NCBI RefSeq assembly: GCF_005960665.1
Contig: NZ_CP040676.1
Coordinates: forward strand, 2,204,001-2,268,000
Direction of reading: 5' to 3'
DNA length: 64,000 bases
From: Exiguobacterium mexicanum
Lineage (GTDB): Bacteria > Bacillota > Bacilli > Exiguobacteriales > Exiguobacteriaceae
A program made the position numbers and the translations under genes. Below, piece by piece: positions 49,409-63,176 of this stretch; positions within the stretch are counted from its first letter, which is position 1; every line of letters starts with the position of its first letter. Under the pieces are notes generated by a model that did not search any database, had not been told where the DNA came from, and saw only the letters and a list, made by a program, of their open reading frames with translations.

Positions 49409-50764
49409 TTGAACAAAATTGCAATTATCGGTGGAGGAATTACAGGCATGGCCGCCGCCTATTACGCGAAACAAGCCGGGGCGCACGTCACCATGTACGA
49501 AGCGAGCGATCGAATCGGCGGAAAAATCAAGACCGTCTATCAAGACGGCTTCGTCTTAGAATGTGGGCCGGACGGATACATGGCCCGAAAACCGACATTG
49601 ACCGAACTGATCACCGAGCTCGGACTCGACGATCATCTCGTCCGGTCGATGACCGGGACATCGTACATTTATGTCCGCCAACAGCTTCGACAAATGCCGG
49701 ACGGATCGGTCATGGGCATCCCGACCAAGTTTTGGCCGATGGTCAAGACCGATTTGTTCACGTGGCGCGGTAAACTTCGGGCCGGGATGGACCTCGTGCT
49801 GCCACGCGTCTATACGGGGACAGACATCTCGCTCGACAAATTCTTCCGGACCCGGCTCGGATCAGAAGTCGTCGATGCGATGATTGAACCGCTTCTCTCG
49901 GGAATCTACAACGGGACGCTCGACGATATGAGCATCGAGTCTACTTTCCCTCAGTTTATCACGATTGAACAAAAAACACGCAGCCTGATTCTCGGTATGA
50001 AAGCATTGACACCACCTGTTCAAGCCGGCGTCAAGCCACGTGAAGCCGGGAAGTTTCTATCCCTTCAGCAAGGTCTCGGTGTCCTCATCGAGGCGCTTCG
50101 CCCGTCGATTGACCGCCTCTATACAGAGACGAAGGTCGCGGCGGTCCGGCCCCATGAAGTCACCCTCGCCGACGGGACGTCCGAGTCGTTCGACGGCATC
50201 ATTTTGGCCACTTCGCCGAATGCACTCGGTCCGATTCTCGGTCTCCCGGAAGCAGAAAATTTGTCCGATTTGAAACGGACGTCTTCCATCACCGTGCTCG
50301 CGGCGTTCGATGAAAAAGAGGTCGCGGCACTCGACGGGACCGGTTACGTCATCGCCAAAGCGGAAGGGAACGCCTTGACGGCCTGCAGTTGGATGCATAA
50401 GAAGTGGCCCCACATGGCACCAAAACATAAGGCGCTCTTACGCGTCTACATCGGATCTGAGTTCGTTCCCGACTTGTTGACGGAATCCGACGAGGCCATC
50501 GCCGACTTCGCGCTGCGTGAACTGCGGAAGATTCAACACGTCGGTACCCCGATTTTCACAAAAGTCGAACGGCACATCGATACGATGCCGCAATATGAGG
50601 TCGGTCACAAACAATACGTGCGCGCTTTCGAAGAGCAGCTGTCCACACTCGACGGGATCGAGGCATGTGGTGCCATCTTGCATGGCGTCGGTCTCCCCGA
50701 CTGCGTCGACTCGGCCAAACAGGCCGTCTCCCGGGTGATGGCGAGACAGGCGGTGTCCGTATGA
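49409..50764 (+). CDS. hemY: Coproporphyrinogen/protoporphyrinogen III oxidase
   Basis: A 451-residue FAD enzyme of late heme synthesis (HemY/CgoX). The FAD-binding start NKIAIIGGGITGMAAAYYAK and the ADP loop MYEASDRIGGKIKTVYQDGF are clear; ECGPDGYMARKPTLTELITELGL and AFEEQLSTLDGIEACGAILHGVGLPDCVDSAKQAV at the C-terminus are family-typical. In Bacillota it usually oxidises coproporphyrinogen III. The start is taken as TTG 49409, five to six bases after GGGTGA; a GTG nine bases upstream (49400) lacks a site. Followed with a 4-base overlap by a radical SAM gene, suggesting a joint role. Confidence 0.92.
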   Translation: MNKIAIIGGGITGMAAAYYAKQAGAHVTMYEASDRIGGKIKTVYQDGFVLECGPDGYMARKPTLTELITELGLDDHLVRSMTGTSYIYVRQQLRQMPDGSVMGIPTKFWPMVKTDLFTWRGKLRAGMDLVLPRVYTGTDISLDKFFRTRLGSEVVDAMIEPLLSGIYNGTLDDMSIESTFPQFITIEQKTRSLILGMKALTPPVQAGVKPREAGKFLSLQQGLGVLIEALRPSIDRLYTETKVAAVRPHEVTLADGTSESFDGIILATSPNALGPILGLPEAENLSDLKRTSSITVLAAFDEKEVAALDGTGYVIAKAEGNALTACSWMHKKWPHMAPKHKALLRVYIGSEFVPDLLTESDEAIADFALRELRKIQHVGTPIFTKVERHIDTMPQYEVGHKQYVRAFEEQLSTLDGIEACGAILHGVGLPDCVDSAKQAVSRVMARQAVSV

Positions 50765-51834
50765 AACGAGTCGACTACAACGAAAATCCATTTATTGTCA
50801 TCTGGGAAGTAACACGTGCCTGTGCGCTATCGTGCGTCCATTGCCGAGCCGAGGCCCAGTTCCATCGGTATCCGGGTGAACTCGATACCGAGCAAGGCAA
50901 GGCACTCATCCGAGACATCCAGGCGATGGATAATCCGATTCTCGTCTTCACCGGAGGCGACCCGCTCATGCGTGAGGACTTGTTCGAACTGACCGAATAT
51001 GCCGCCTCGCTCGGCATGCGTGTGTCGATGACCCCGTCGGCGACACCTCGCGTGACCCATGATGCCGTTAAACGGGCGAAAGACGCCGGCTTGACGCGCT
51101 GGGCGTTCTCACTCGACGGTCCGGACGCCAAATCGCATGACTACTTCCGGGGAACGCGTGGCAGTTTCGAACGGACGCTGCGTGGCATCTCTTACTTCCG
51201 AGAAGAAGGGATGTCATTCCAAATCAATACGACGGTCACGGAGTATAACGTCGACCAACTCCCGGAAATCGCCAAACTCGTCGGTGAACTCGGCGTCTCG
51301 GTATGGACGTTGTTCTTCCTCGTGCCGACCGGTCGCGGGTCACTCCTCCAGCCAATCTCGCCAGAACGGCATGAAGATGTACTCCGTTGGGCGTTCGCGT
51401 TGCAAGAGCACGTCCCGTTCATCATCTCGACGACCGAAGCCCAGTTTTATCGGCGCATCGCCCGGCAAGAGAATTTGAAGCGAAAACAAGTTGGATTGCC
51501 GCCCATCGGCCATCCGCATGACGACCTCGCCAAGGCGCCCCGCGGCACGAATGACGGGAACGGCTTCGTGTTCATCTCGCATACGGGCGACGTCCAGCCG
51601 TCCGGCTTTTTGCCGATCACGTGCGGCAACGTAAAAGAGACACCGCTCGCTGAGATTTATCGACACCACCCGGTCTTCCAATCGCTGCGTGACCCTGATA
51701 CACACCACGGAAAATGCGGCTACTGTGAATATCGATACGTCTGCGGAGGGTCTCGGGCCCGCGCTTATGCCGTCACCGGCGACTATAAGGCCGAGGAACC
51801 GTACTGCGTCTATCAACCTGAACCGACTGCATAA
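50761..51834 (+). CDS. Radical SAM/SPASM protein, heme-synthesis-like (AhbD/NirJ-related)
   Basis: A 357-residue radical SAM enzyme. The core cluster motif is in RACALSCVHCRAEAQ (CxxxCxxC), then FTGGDPLMREDLFEL and FSLDGPDAKSHDYFRG; the C-terminal SPASM-type region has HGKCGYCEYRYVCGGSRARAYAVTGDYKAEEPYC with several Cys for an additional cluster, and GFLPITCGNVKETPLAEIY. The pattern resembles heme-related radical SAM proteins (AhbD, NirJ) and the TIGR04053 group as I recall it. Start ATG overlaps the hemY stop (ATGA), so the two are coupled. Decarboxylation of a coproheme-like compound is a reasonable guess but not shown. Confidence 0.85.
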   Translation: MKRVDYNENPFIVIWEVTRACALSCVHCRAEAQFHRYPGELDTEQGKALIRDIQAMDNPILVFTGGDPLMREDLFELTEYAASLGMRVSMTPSATPRVTHDAVKRAKDAGLTRWAFSLDGPDAKSHDYFRGTRGSFERTLRGISYFREEGMSFQINTTVTEYNVDQLPEIAKLVGELGVSVWTLFFLVPTGRGSLLQPISPERHEDVLRWAFALQEHVPFIISTTEAQFYRRIARQENLKRKQVGLPPIGHPHDDLAKAPRGTNDGNGFVFISHTGDVQPSGFLPITCGNVKETPLAEIYRHHPVFQSLRDPDTHHGKCGYCEYRYVCGGSRARAYAVTGDYKAEEPYCVYQPEPTA

Positions 51835-51835
51835 A

Positions 51836-51868
51836 CAAAGAGCGCCGGCGTCAGCCAGCGCTCTTTTG
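51836..51868. terminator. Terminator between radical SAM gene and clpB
   Basis: AAAGAGCGC.GGC and GCC.GCGCTCTTT arms with TTTT, shared by the two convergent transcripts. Confidence 0.88.
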
Positions 51869-51872
51869 TGAT

Positions 51873-54464
<2,592 letters not shown>

Positions 54465-54482
54465 TCTGCTTCCTCCTTAGGC

Positions 54483-55346
54483 TCAGCGTTCGAGTTGTTC
54501 GTAAACAGATCGGTGGGCGGCGTCTAGCGGCAAATCGACTTCAAGTTGGACGAATAGATCCGATCGGACTTTCGAAGCGGTCATGAATCCACGTCCCGGG
54601 ATGCGCATCCGTTGACCAGGCCGCGACCCCGGTTTGACTTTCAGCTTGACCCGACCACCATCGAGTGTCGCCACGACGACTTCCGCGCCGTCGAGGAAAG
54701 CGAGCGGACGCAACCGTTTGACGGTGATGACGTTCGCCCCTTCGCGCCGGTACGTGTCGTCATCGGTGAAGTGGAGCTCGACGTACACATCGCCTCGATC
54801 GCCCGACTGTCCGACTTTACTGCTCTTGCCTTTGAGCCGCAGCTTTTGTCCTTCATGGGCGCCTTGCGGGATTTTGACGTTGACCGTCCCCGTCTGTAGG
54901 CGCAGGCTCACTTTGGCCTCACTCGTCAATTGACTGAGCGGGACATTGACTCGGACCGTCTCATCGAGGTCTTCTTCGACCGCCTGGTCAAAGAAGCTGC
55001 CGAACATATCCTCAAAACCGAATGTGCGCGACGTCGTTCGTGACCCACCGCCGAATTGACGGAACAAGTCCTCGAATTGGGCCGATCCTTCCCCGTACCC
55101 ATCACCGCTGTACCCTCCGCCGAACGTCGGCCCTTCCGGACTTCCGTAACGGTCATAGTTCGCTTTTTTGTCAGGATCGCTCAACACGTCAAAAGCCTCT
55201 TGGATTGCTTTGAACTTGTCTTGGGCACCCGGGTCTTTATTCACGTCCGGATGGTATTGTTTTGCCAACTTTCGATACGCTCGTTTTATGTCTTGGTCGG
55301 ATGCCTGCTTCGGCACGCCAAGGACATCATAATAGTTTTTTGCCAT
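54483..55346 (-). CDS. J-domain co-chaperone, CbpA-like
   Basis: A 287-residue type II DnaJ protein. The J-domain occupies 1-70 with the HPD motif in KLAKQYHPDVNKDPGAQDKF; a Gly/Ser/Phe-rich linker GPTFGGGYSGDGYGEGSAQF (about 72-95) follows; the C-terminal client-binding domains VRVNVPLSQLTSEAKVSLRL and VKIPQGAHEGQKLRLKGK resemble DnaJ_C, without the cysteine-rich zinc finger. This is the build of CbpA/DnaJB. Co-transcribed with clpB, so it may bring DnaK clients to the disaggregase. ATG 55346 heads the operon. Confidence 0.93.
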   Translation of the reverse strand: MAKNYYDVLGVPKQASDQDIKRAYRKLAKQYHPDVNKDPGAQDKFKAIQEAFDVLSDPDKKANYDRYGSPEGPTFGGGYSGDGYGEGSAQFEDLFRQFGGGSRTTSRTFGFEDMFGSFFDQAVEEDLDETVRVNVPLSQLTSEAKVSLRLQTGTVNVKIPQGAHEGQKLRLKGKSSKVGQSGDRGDVYVELHFTDDDTYRREGANVITVKRLRPLAFLDGAEVVVATLDGGRVKLKVKPGSRPGQRMRIPGRGFMTASKVRSDLFVQLEVDLPLDAAHRSVYEQLER

Positions 55347-55389
55347 CTCGTTTCACCTCACCTATCCCTTTCCCGATTCTGTTAAGTCT

Positions 55390-55418
55390 ATTCTACCTAT
55401 TTGGTCAAAGAAGGTCAA
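55390..55418 (-). promoter_or_regulatory. Sigma-A promoter of cbpA-clpB
   Basis: On the minus strand TTGACC, 17 bases, TAGAAT, with the -35 inside the CtsR site. Confidence 0.75.
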
Positions 55419-55419
55419 A
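55403..55419. promoter_or_regulatory. CtsR-binding site of cbpA-clpB operon
   Basis: GGTCAAAGAAGGTCAAA is a perfect CtsR heptad direct repeat with three-base spacer. It covers the -35 of the operon promoter, so CtsR would block it until heat stress. Confidence 0.88.
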
Positions 55420-55444
55420 GAATTTCCTCGTTACTAGTCATACG

Positions 55445-55482
55445 AAAAAAAGAAGGCATTCGTTTCATCACGATGCCTTCTT
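55445..55482 (-). terminator. Terminator of camS
   Basis: AAGAAGGCATCG and CGAATGCCTTCTT arms followed by seven Ts on the minus strand. Confidence 0.88.
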
Positions 55483-55487
55483 ATCGG

Positions 55488-56660
55488 TTAGAAATATACT
55501 TTCGGACTATCCATGCCCTCTTCAAACACGATCGTCACTTCTTGTTCGCCACCGAGCGAGGTGACGTTGATTCGGACGGGTACGTTCCGGTTGTATTCCC
55601 AGCGGTTCTCGAGCAGGCCGACGACGTGCTGCGTGAAGCCGACGAGTTCGGCCCGGCTATAGAACTGGATCGGAATATCGATCTCAATCCGTGACAATTC
55701 CCCGTTCTGATAAAAACCTTTCCCGATCATCCCGCTGAAATCTGGGAACACATCAGCGATTCGGTCGCTGAAGAGGGAGAATTTTTGAGCGTCATCGCGC
55801 ACTTCCGTCGTCGCTTTGGCGGACGGGAAGTAATAATACGTCTCGTCGACATCTTTCCAATCACTCGCCGTCACCTCGCCAGCCGTGCCAACGAATGCCG
55901 ATTTGACATAGTTCCCCGGCGTCGGTGACCCTTGCGACGCTTTCATATACAATGCGACGTTGATATCGAGATCTTTGAAGTCCTCGCGCTTGCGCAGTTG
56001 GGCGACGAGTTCATTCGCCATACGCTCTCCTTCAGCGATGACTTTCTTCTCGTCCAACTTTTCCGTATACGTCGGACCGAAATTCGGCGCTTGGAACACG
56101 TACTCCCGGTTCAAAATCAAAGCGAACGAAACACCGCCGAGTTGATAGCCGTTATCCGTTTTCGTCATATAGTTCTGTTCGACGAGCGACGCCAAATAGA
56201 GTGGCGACTTTTTATTCTCCTCGACGAATTGGTCTTCAGCCACTTCGGCCGTGCCGTTCGCATACGCCGGGTTGAGCGGGACGAGCCCTTCTGCCGTCTT
56301 GTCTTTACGGCCAAGCAGACGCGAGACATCTTCGCTCGTCAACAGCTGTCCTTCTTGATACGCATAGTTTTCCGGTTTGAACGCGCCGGTCGAGTGACGC
56401 ATGAGGCCGAGCTCCACTTCTTCAAGTTCGAGCGATGAGCTCACTTGGCGCTGGGCCAAACCTCGGGCTGCCGCCGGTTTAAATGGAATGACCATCTGGT
56501 AATATGAATCACGCGCTTGAATCGCTTCTGTGACGCCTTCGGCTGCCGTCTCTTCACCCGTCGGTGTGACATCCTCTTCCCCCATCGGGATTTTCATCGA
56601 GCACCCGCCGAGGAAAACCGTCGCGGCGAGAGCTGGGATAATCAATTGTTTCCATTTCAT
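55488..56660 (-). CDS. camS: CamS/YerH-family lipoprotein (sex pheromone precursor family)
   Basis: A 390-residue exported lipoprotein. Signal peptide MKWKQLIIPALAATVFLGGC, with the lipobox LGGC at 17-20, then an acidic linker. The mature part has the family's PFKPAAARGLAQRQVSSSLE, DVSRLLGRKDKTAEGLVPLNP, YVFQAPNFGPTYTEKLDEKK, KASQGSPTPGNYVKSAFVG and GFYQNGELSRIEIDIPIQFY. In enterococci and staphylococci the signal peptides of this family yield pheromone peptides; the mature protein's role is unclear. It precedes ligA-pcrA in Bacillus, and here is separated from ligA by the LPxTG gene. Confidence 0.92.
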   Translation of the reverse strand: MKWKQLIIPALAATVFLGGCSMKIPMGEEDVTPTGEETAAEGVTEAIQARDSYYQMVIPFKPAAARGLAQRQVSSSLELEEVELGLMRHSTGAFKPENYAYQEGQLLTSEDVSRLLGRKDKTAEGLVPLNPAYANGTAEVAEDQFVEENKKSPLYLASLVEQNYMTKTDNGYQLGGVSFALILNREYVFQAPNFGPTYTEKLDEKKVIAEGERMANELVAQLRKREDFKDLDINVALYMKASQGSPTPGNYVKSAFVGTAGEVTASDWKDVDETYYYFPSAKATTEVRDDAQKFSLFSDRIADVFPDFSGMIGKGFYQNGELSRIEIDIPIQFYSRAELVGFTQHVVGLLENRWEYNRNVPVRINVTSLGGEQEVTIVFEEGMDSPKVYF

Positions 56661-56760
56661 CTATGTCTGAACTCCTTTGATGATTCGATTCGTTACACTT
56701 CGTCCATTATAACAAAATCGTCCGTCGAAAAAAGTGTCGAAGCGGAATCAGTCCCGATTC

Positions 56761-56796
56761 AAAGAAAAGCACCCCCCGACTCGTGTCGGAGGGCGC
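56761..56796 (-). terminator. Terminator of LPxTG surface protein gene
   Basis: GCGCCCTCCGACA and TCGGGGGGTGC arms, then TTTTCTTT on the minus strand. Confidence 0.8.
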
Positions 56797-56802
56797 CTGC
56801 AA

Positions 56803-58674
56803 TCATGCTTTTGTGGATGGACGGCGCCGATGCGTCACGAACAAGAGCCCGAGCACGATCAAGACGAGTCCGAGTACCGTTCCCCACGTTTTTGTCGTGC
56901 CGGTCATCGGAAGGGTCGCTTGGTCTGGCGTCACCGGAGTCGTTGGTTCCGGCACATAAACCGATTCATCTTGGTCATCACGGTTATCGTTGCCCGGTTT
57001 TGGAAGGCTTTGCTTCACGTGCACCGTCGCCTCGGCCGTTCGGGACACACGCGCTTCACGATTGACCTCGAACGTGAACGTCGTCCGGTTCGTCAATACT
57101 GCGCCCGCTCGCACATCATAGGATGGCAAGAGTACTTTTTCCATCTCGAGCACGACTTCCTCACCTGGGATGAGTCCGTTCTCGACTTCAGCGAGAGCCT
57201 GCATGCCGTCTCGAAGCGTCTCGGTCGTCTCGCGCTGTTCTTTGGTCGTCAACGCCCCGCTCGTCCATTCATCGATGACATCGACAAAGTACAAGGTGAC
57301 ATTCGACGTGTTTGTGATTGTATACGTATAGCGAATCGCCTCGCCCGGGTGCACCGCCCCTGGGCTCGCCACTTTCGTGACCGTGAAATCAGCTTGGTTC
57401 AATAAGACGATTTGTTGACTCTCGGCATCGACGACCCGTCCATAGGAATCGGTCGCGCCGACCCGGAACACGTTCCCGATCTCAGGAGCGTTCGTCCGGT
57501 CATAGTCGCTCGGGATTGTTAAGTTGACCGTCGCCTCGACGCGTTCACCTGCCGCGAGGCCGTTCTCCCCGATGAGCGCCATCAACTGCTCACGCACGTC
57601 GGCATTGAATGCTTCGACCTTATCAGCATCGATGTCGCCGCTAAAGAACTCATCTTCGATAGAGGTGATCGTGAGCGCCGTCTCGCCTGTGTTCTCGATG
57701 ACGAACGTATACGGAATCACTCCGCCGACGACGGCTTGATCAATATTTGCCTCTTTACCGACCTCGAGGCCAATCGTCTCATTCGGTACGACCGTGACGG
57801 TCGCCTCGGCACATTCGGCCGGAATCAATTCATCTGCTCCTTCAACACCGATACAAAACGTATTCGTCACCACCGTCTCATCTGTCACGTCTGGTGCGAA
57901 CACATCGAACTGGATTGTCGTCGTCCCGACCGGTATCGTCGGAAACGTCCAATCGAAGGCGGGTGGTCCACTCACGGTCGTCGGGGGTACCGAACCTTCC
58001 GGACCGAGAACTTCAACCGAGTCCGCGACGACGGTCAACGCTTCCGGGACCGTGTTGGATACGGAAAAATTCTCGACAGGGGCGCCCGTCACATCGATGA
58101 CGAGCCGATACGTCACTAAATCTCCGCCTAACACACGCTCGATTGGCCCGTCGGCACCGAGCACCAATTGATCGATGGCAACTACTGGGGTGGCGGAGGG
58201 TGCAGTCACTTCTTCTGTGACAGGTTCTTCTGGCGATGGCTCTGATTCAACGAGCGGAGGCTCGACCGGTGTTTCAACGTCTGGAACTGTCTCTGTCCCG
58301 TCATCACCCGGCTCAGTCGACTCGCCCGCAAGTTCCTCAACATGAAATGCATAGACCGCGTCCGGGAACGAATAAGGAACGCCCTCACCATTATATAACG
58401 TGACTTGATCGATGGTCGTAACGTCAACGTCGGCCGCATCCACCATGAACCGCCAAATCGTTGACGATTCACGCGCCCCGTAGTACGTCACGTCGTCGTA
58501 AATCAGGCTTGCGTCGTCGTACGCTTCGATTTCTTCAGGGCTCAAATCAATTTGTGCATAAATTGGCGTTGGTGTCATTGTCGTGTTCGCGTAAACGCCA
58601 TTCGGTGCCCACATGCCAATCAATACGAGGACGAATGTGATGAGTGCAAAGATGCGTCGGTTAGTGTTTCGCAT
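56803..58674 (-). CDS. LPxTG cell-wall-anchored protein with repeated DUF11-type domains
   Basis: A 623-residue surface protein. A signal peptide covers about 1-31 (MRNTNRRIFALITFVLVLIG...). After a 60-residue N-terminal region comes an acidic Pro/Glu/Thr linker, TVPDVETPVEPPLVESEPSP and following, then three CARDB/DUF11-like beta repeats starting near 175, 300 and 420, each with an ENTG/NTS-type centre such as IPYTFVIENTGETALTITSI and IRYTYTITNTSNVTLYFVDV. The C-terminus has LPMTG at 588-592, a membrane helix and the RRRPSTK tail, a complete sortase A signal. Function is unknown; DUF11 repeats act as spacers in adhesins. It breaks the usual camS-ligA adjacency. Confidence 0.88.
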   Translation of the reverse strand: MRNTNRRIFALITFVLVLIGMWAPNGVYANTTMTPTPIYAQIDLSPEEIEAYDDASLIYDDVTYYGARESSTIWRFMVDAADVDVTTIDQVTLYNGEGVPYSFPDAVYAFHVEELAGESTEPGDDGTETVPDVETPVEPPLVESEPSPEEPVTEEVTAPSATPVVAIDQLVLGADGPIERVLGGDLVTYRLVIDVTGAPVENFSVSNTVPEALTVVADSVEVLGPEGSVPPTTVSGPPAFDWTFPTIPVGTTTIQFDVFAPDVTDETVVTNTFCIGVEGADELIPAECAEATVTVVPNETIGLEVGKEANIDQAVVGGVIPYTFVIENTGETALTITSIEDEFFSGDIDADKVEAFNADVREQLMALIGENGLAAGERVEATVNLTIPSDYDRTNAPEIGNVFRVGATDSYGRVVDAESQQIVLLNQADFTVTKVASPGAVHPGEAIRYTYTITNTSNVTLYFVDVIDEWTSGALTTKEQRETTETLRDGMQALAEVENGLIPGEEVVLEMEKVLLPSYDVRAGAVLTNRTTFTFEVNREARVSRTAEATVHVKQSLPKPGNDNRDDQDESVYVPEPTTPVTPDQATLPMTGTTKTWGTVLGLVLIVLGLLFVTHRRRPSTKA

Positions 58675-58882
58675 GATGGTCCCCTCCTCTAAGGTGTCTG
58701 CCAAACTGTGACGAATGTCTGCGATGACACGCTCCGGCACGGGAGAGGGATAGAGGATGATTGTGCGCGAGTCGTGGTGTTAGTTCTTGGTGTCAAAAAG
58801 TATTTGTAGATACTATTCATTACCCTTCGCACGTTCCCACGAACCCGCCGTCATCCTAAAACAGTTGAAAATTAGGTCAATG

Positions 58883-58912
58883 AAAAAAGGTCTTCCACAC
58901 GGAAGACCTTTC
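58883..58912 (-). terminator. Terminator of pcrB-pcrA-ligA operon
   Basis: AAAGGTCTTCC/GGAAGACCTTT hairpin with ACAC/GTGT loop right after ligA; T-run on the minus strand. Confidence 0.9.
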
Positions 58913-58914
58913 CT

Positions 58915-60921
<2,007 letters not shown>

Positions 60922-63138
60922 TCACGCTTTTTCGATTGGGGCAAACTTGGCGAGTAGGCGCTTGATGCCAACGGCCGGGAAGGCGATATCGAGTTCGAGC
61001 TGGTCGCCTTCGCCACGAGTCTGTACGACCGTGCCTTGTCCCCATTTTTTATGATTGGCCTTATCCCCGACGTTCCAACCGATTGATTCGGCGCCGGACG
61101 ACTGGGCGAGTTTTGGTTTCGGTTTCGAACTGAAGCCGTTCACCGGAAGTTTCCCTGGTGACTCGACCGGATTCCATGGCATCGGCTTCTTCGCTTTGCC
61201 CGAACGCTCCAAGAGCGTCTCTGGCAACTCGTGCAAGAAGCGCGACTCCGGGTTGTTTTGGAAACGCCCGTACAACATGCGCGACTGGGCCCGCGTCAAA
61301 TAGAGACGTTTCTCAGCCCGTGTGATCCCGACGTAGGCGAGGCGACGTTCTTCTTCCATCTCTTCCGGATCGTTCAAGGCACGGCTGTGTGGGAACAGCC
61401 CTTCTTCCATCCCAATCAAGAAGACGACTGGGAACTCGAGCCCTTTGGCCGAGTGGAGCGTCATGAGCGTCACTTGGTGCAACTCGTCGACTTCTTCGAG
61501 CGAATCGAGGTCCGAGACGAGCGTCAAGTCGGTCAGGAAAGCGACGAGCGTTTGTTCATCGCTCTCTTTCTCGAAGTTTTGCGCGACCGAGAGGAACTCT
61601 TGCAAGTTCTCGAGGCGGCTCTCGGCTTCAAGCGTCTTCTCGATTTTGAGCATCTCTTCGTAGCCTGACTTCTTCAGTACTTCTTCAATCAATTCGGAAA
61701 TCGACAAGTAGTCGGCCATTTGACGCAAATCGACCATCAATTGACGGAACTCGGCAAGCTTCGTCGCTGTGCGTGGGGCAATGCCCGACAGCTCGATGTC
61801 ACGAATCGCTTCCATGAGCGACACACCTTGCATCCCGGCGAAGTCGCCGAGCTTATCGACCGTCGCGGCGCCGATGCCGCGCTTCGGTTCGTTGACGACA
61901 CGGACGAAGGAGATGTCCTCGTCCGGGTTGGCGATCAAGCGCAAATACGCCAAGATGTCTTTGATTTCTTTTCGTTCATAGAACTTTGTCCCGCCGACCA
62001 TCTTATACGGGATGTTCGACTTGAGAAGCATCTCTTCAAGTCCACGCGATTGAGCGTTCGTCCGATACAGAACGGCCATTTCGCCGTAATCGACACCCTC
62101 TTGGCGGAGTTCTTTCATCTGATTGATGATAAAGAACGCTTCATCCCGGTCATCTGAGGCGACGTGAAGGAGCAGTTTCTCCCCTTCGACGTTCTCGGTC
62201 CATAGCTTCTTATCTTTTCGGCTCGAGTTGTTTTGAATGACACCGTTCGCCGCTTCCAAAATCCGTTTCGTCGACCGATAGTTTTGTTCGAGCAAGATGA
62301 CGTGCGCACTCGGGTAATCTTTCTCAAACGTCAAGATATTGGCGATATCGGCCCCGCGCCAGCGATAGATCGACTGGTCCGAGTCACCGACGACACACAA
62401 GTTCTCATGCGCTTGCGCGAGCAGTTTAACGAGCGTATATTGGGCCCGGTTCGTATCTTGATACTCGTCGACGTGGATGTATTGGAACTTCTTCTGATAA
62501 AACGCGAGCACGTCCGGCGCTTCTTGGAACAGCTGAATCGCCTTCATGATCAAGTCATCAAAGTCGAGCACGTTGTTTTGCTTCAACTTTTTCTCATACG
62601 CCGTATAGACGTCCGAGATGACTTTCTCGTATGGGTTGTTACCGACGAGTCCAGCCGCGTCTTGCGGCGTGCGGAGCTCGTTCTTATGGTTCGAGATCAT
62701 GCCGAGGAGCGTCCGCGGCTCATATTTTTTCGGGTCAAGGTTCAGCTCTTTGAGCACTTGCTTGATTGCCGTCAACTGATCGGATGAGTCGAGAATCGAG
62801 AAGTTCCGGTCATAGCGGATGCGATCGATGTCGCGGCGCAAAATCCGGACGCACATCGAGTGGAACGTCGAAATCCAAATATCGTCCGCGACACCGCCGA
62901 CGAGGCGGGCGATCCGGTCTTTCATCTCACGGGCCGCTTTATTCGTGAACGTAATCGCGAGAATGTTCCACGGCGCGATCTGTTTCGACGCCATCAAGTA
63001 CGCGACGCGATGCGTCAAGACACGTGTTTTCCCAGACCCCGCCCCGGCCATGATGAGCAACGGGCCGTCCGTATATTTGACCGCCTCCGCTTGCGGAGGG
63101 TTCATGCCTTTGACTAGTTCTTCACTCAAGTTATACAT
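60922..63138 (-). CDS. pcrA: ATP-dependent DNA helicase PcrA
   Basis: A 738-residue superfamily 1A 3'-5' helicase for DNA repair and plasmid replication. It opens [20 protein letters not shown], with the Q motif then the Walker [43 protein letters not shown] (Walker B), [17 protein letters not shown] and, in the second core half, [36 protein letters not shown]. The C-terminal region bears a tudor-like RNA polymerase-interaction motif, [20 protein letters not shown]. Lies between pcrB and ligA. Confidence 0.98.
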   Translation of the reverse strand: MYNLSEELVKGMNPPQAEAVKYTDGPLLIMAGAGSGKTRVLTHRVAYLMASKQIAPWNILAITFTNKAAREMKDRIARLVGGVADDIWISTFHSMCVRILRRDIDRIRYDRNFSILDSSDQLTAIKQVLKELNLDPKKYEPRTLLGMISNHKNELRTPQDAAGLVGNNPYEKVISDVYTAYEKKLKQNNVLDFDDLIMKAIQLFQEAPDVLAFYQKKFQYIHVDEYQDTNRAQYTLVKLLAQAHENLCVVGDSDQSIYRWRGADIANILTFEKDYPSAHVILLEQNYRSTKRILEAANGVIQNNSSRKDKKLWTENVEGEKLLLHVASDDRDEAFFIINQMKELRQEGVDYGEMAVLYRTNAQSRGLEEMLLKSNIPYKMVGGTKFYERKEIKDILAYLRLIANPDEDISFVRVVNEPKRGIGAATVDKLGDFAGMQGVSLMEAIRDIELSGIAPRTATKLAEFRQLMVDLRQMADYLSISELIEEVLKKSGYEEMLKIEKTLEAESRLENLQEFLSVAQNFEKESDEQTLVAFLTDLTLVSDLDSLEEVDELHQVTLMTLHSAKGLEFPVVFLIGMEEGLFPHSRALNDPEEMEEERRLAYVGITRAEKRLYLTRAQSRMLYGRFQNNPESRFLHELPETLLERSGKAKKPMPWNPVESPGKLPVNGFSSKPKPKLAQSSGAESIGWNVGDKANHKKWGQGTVVQTRGEGDQLELDIAFPAVGIKRLLAKFAPIEKA

Positions 63139-63176
63139 AATCGTTTCCTTTCTCTATCCAAACATTTGTTCTTATT

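Noticed and set aside
49396-49773. Alternative frame over hemY start
   Set aside because: It has better-looking ATG context but an unnatural Arg-rich product; the hemY frame shows a full FAD-binding fold.
58675-58914. A small gene between the LPxTG gene and ligA
   Set aside because: No frame with a ribosome binding site was found; only the ligA terminator is supported.
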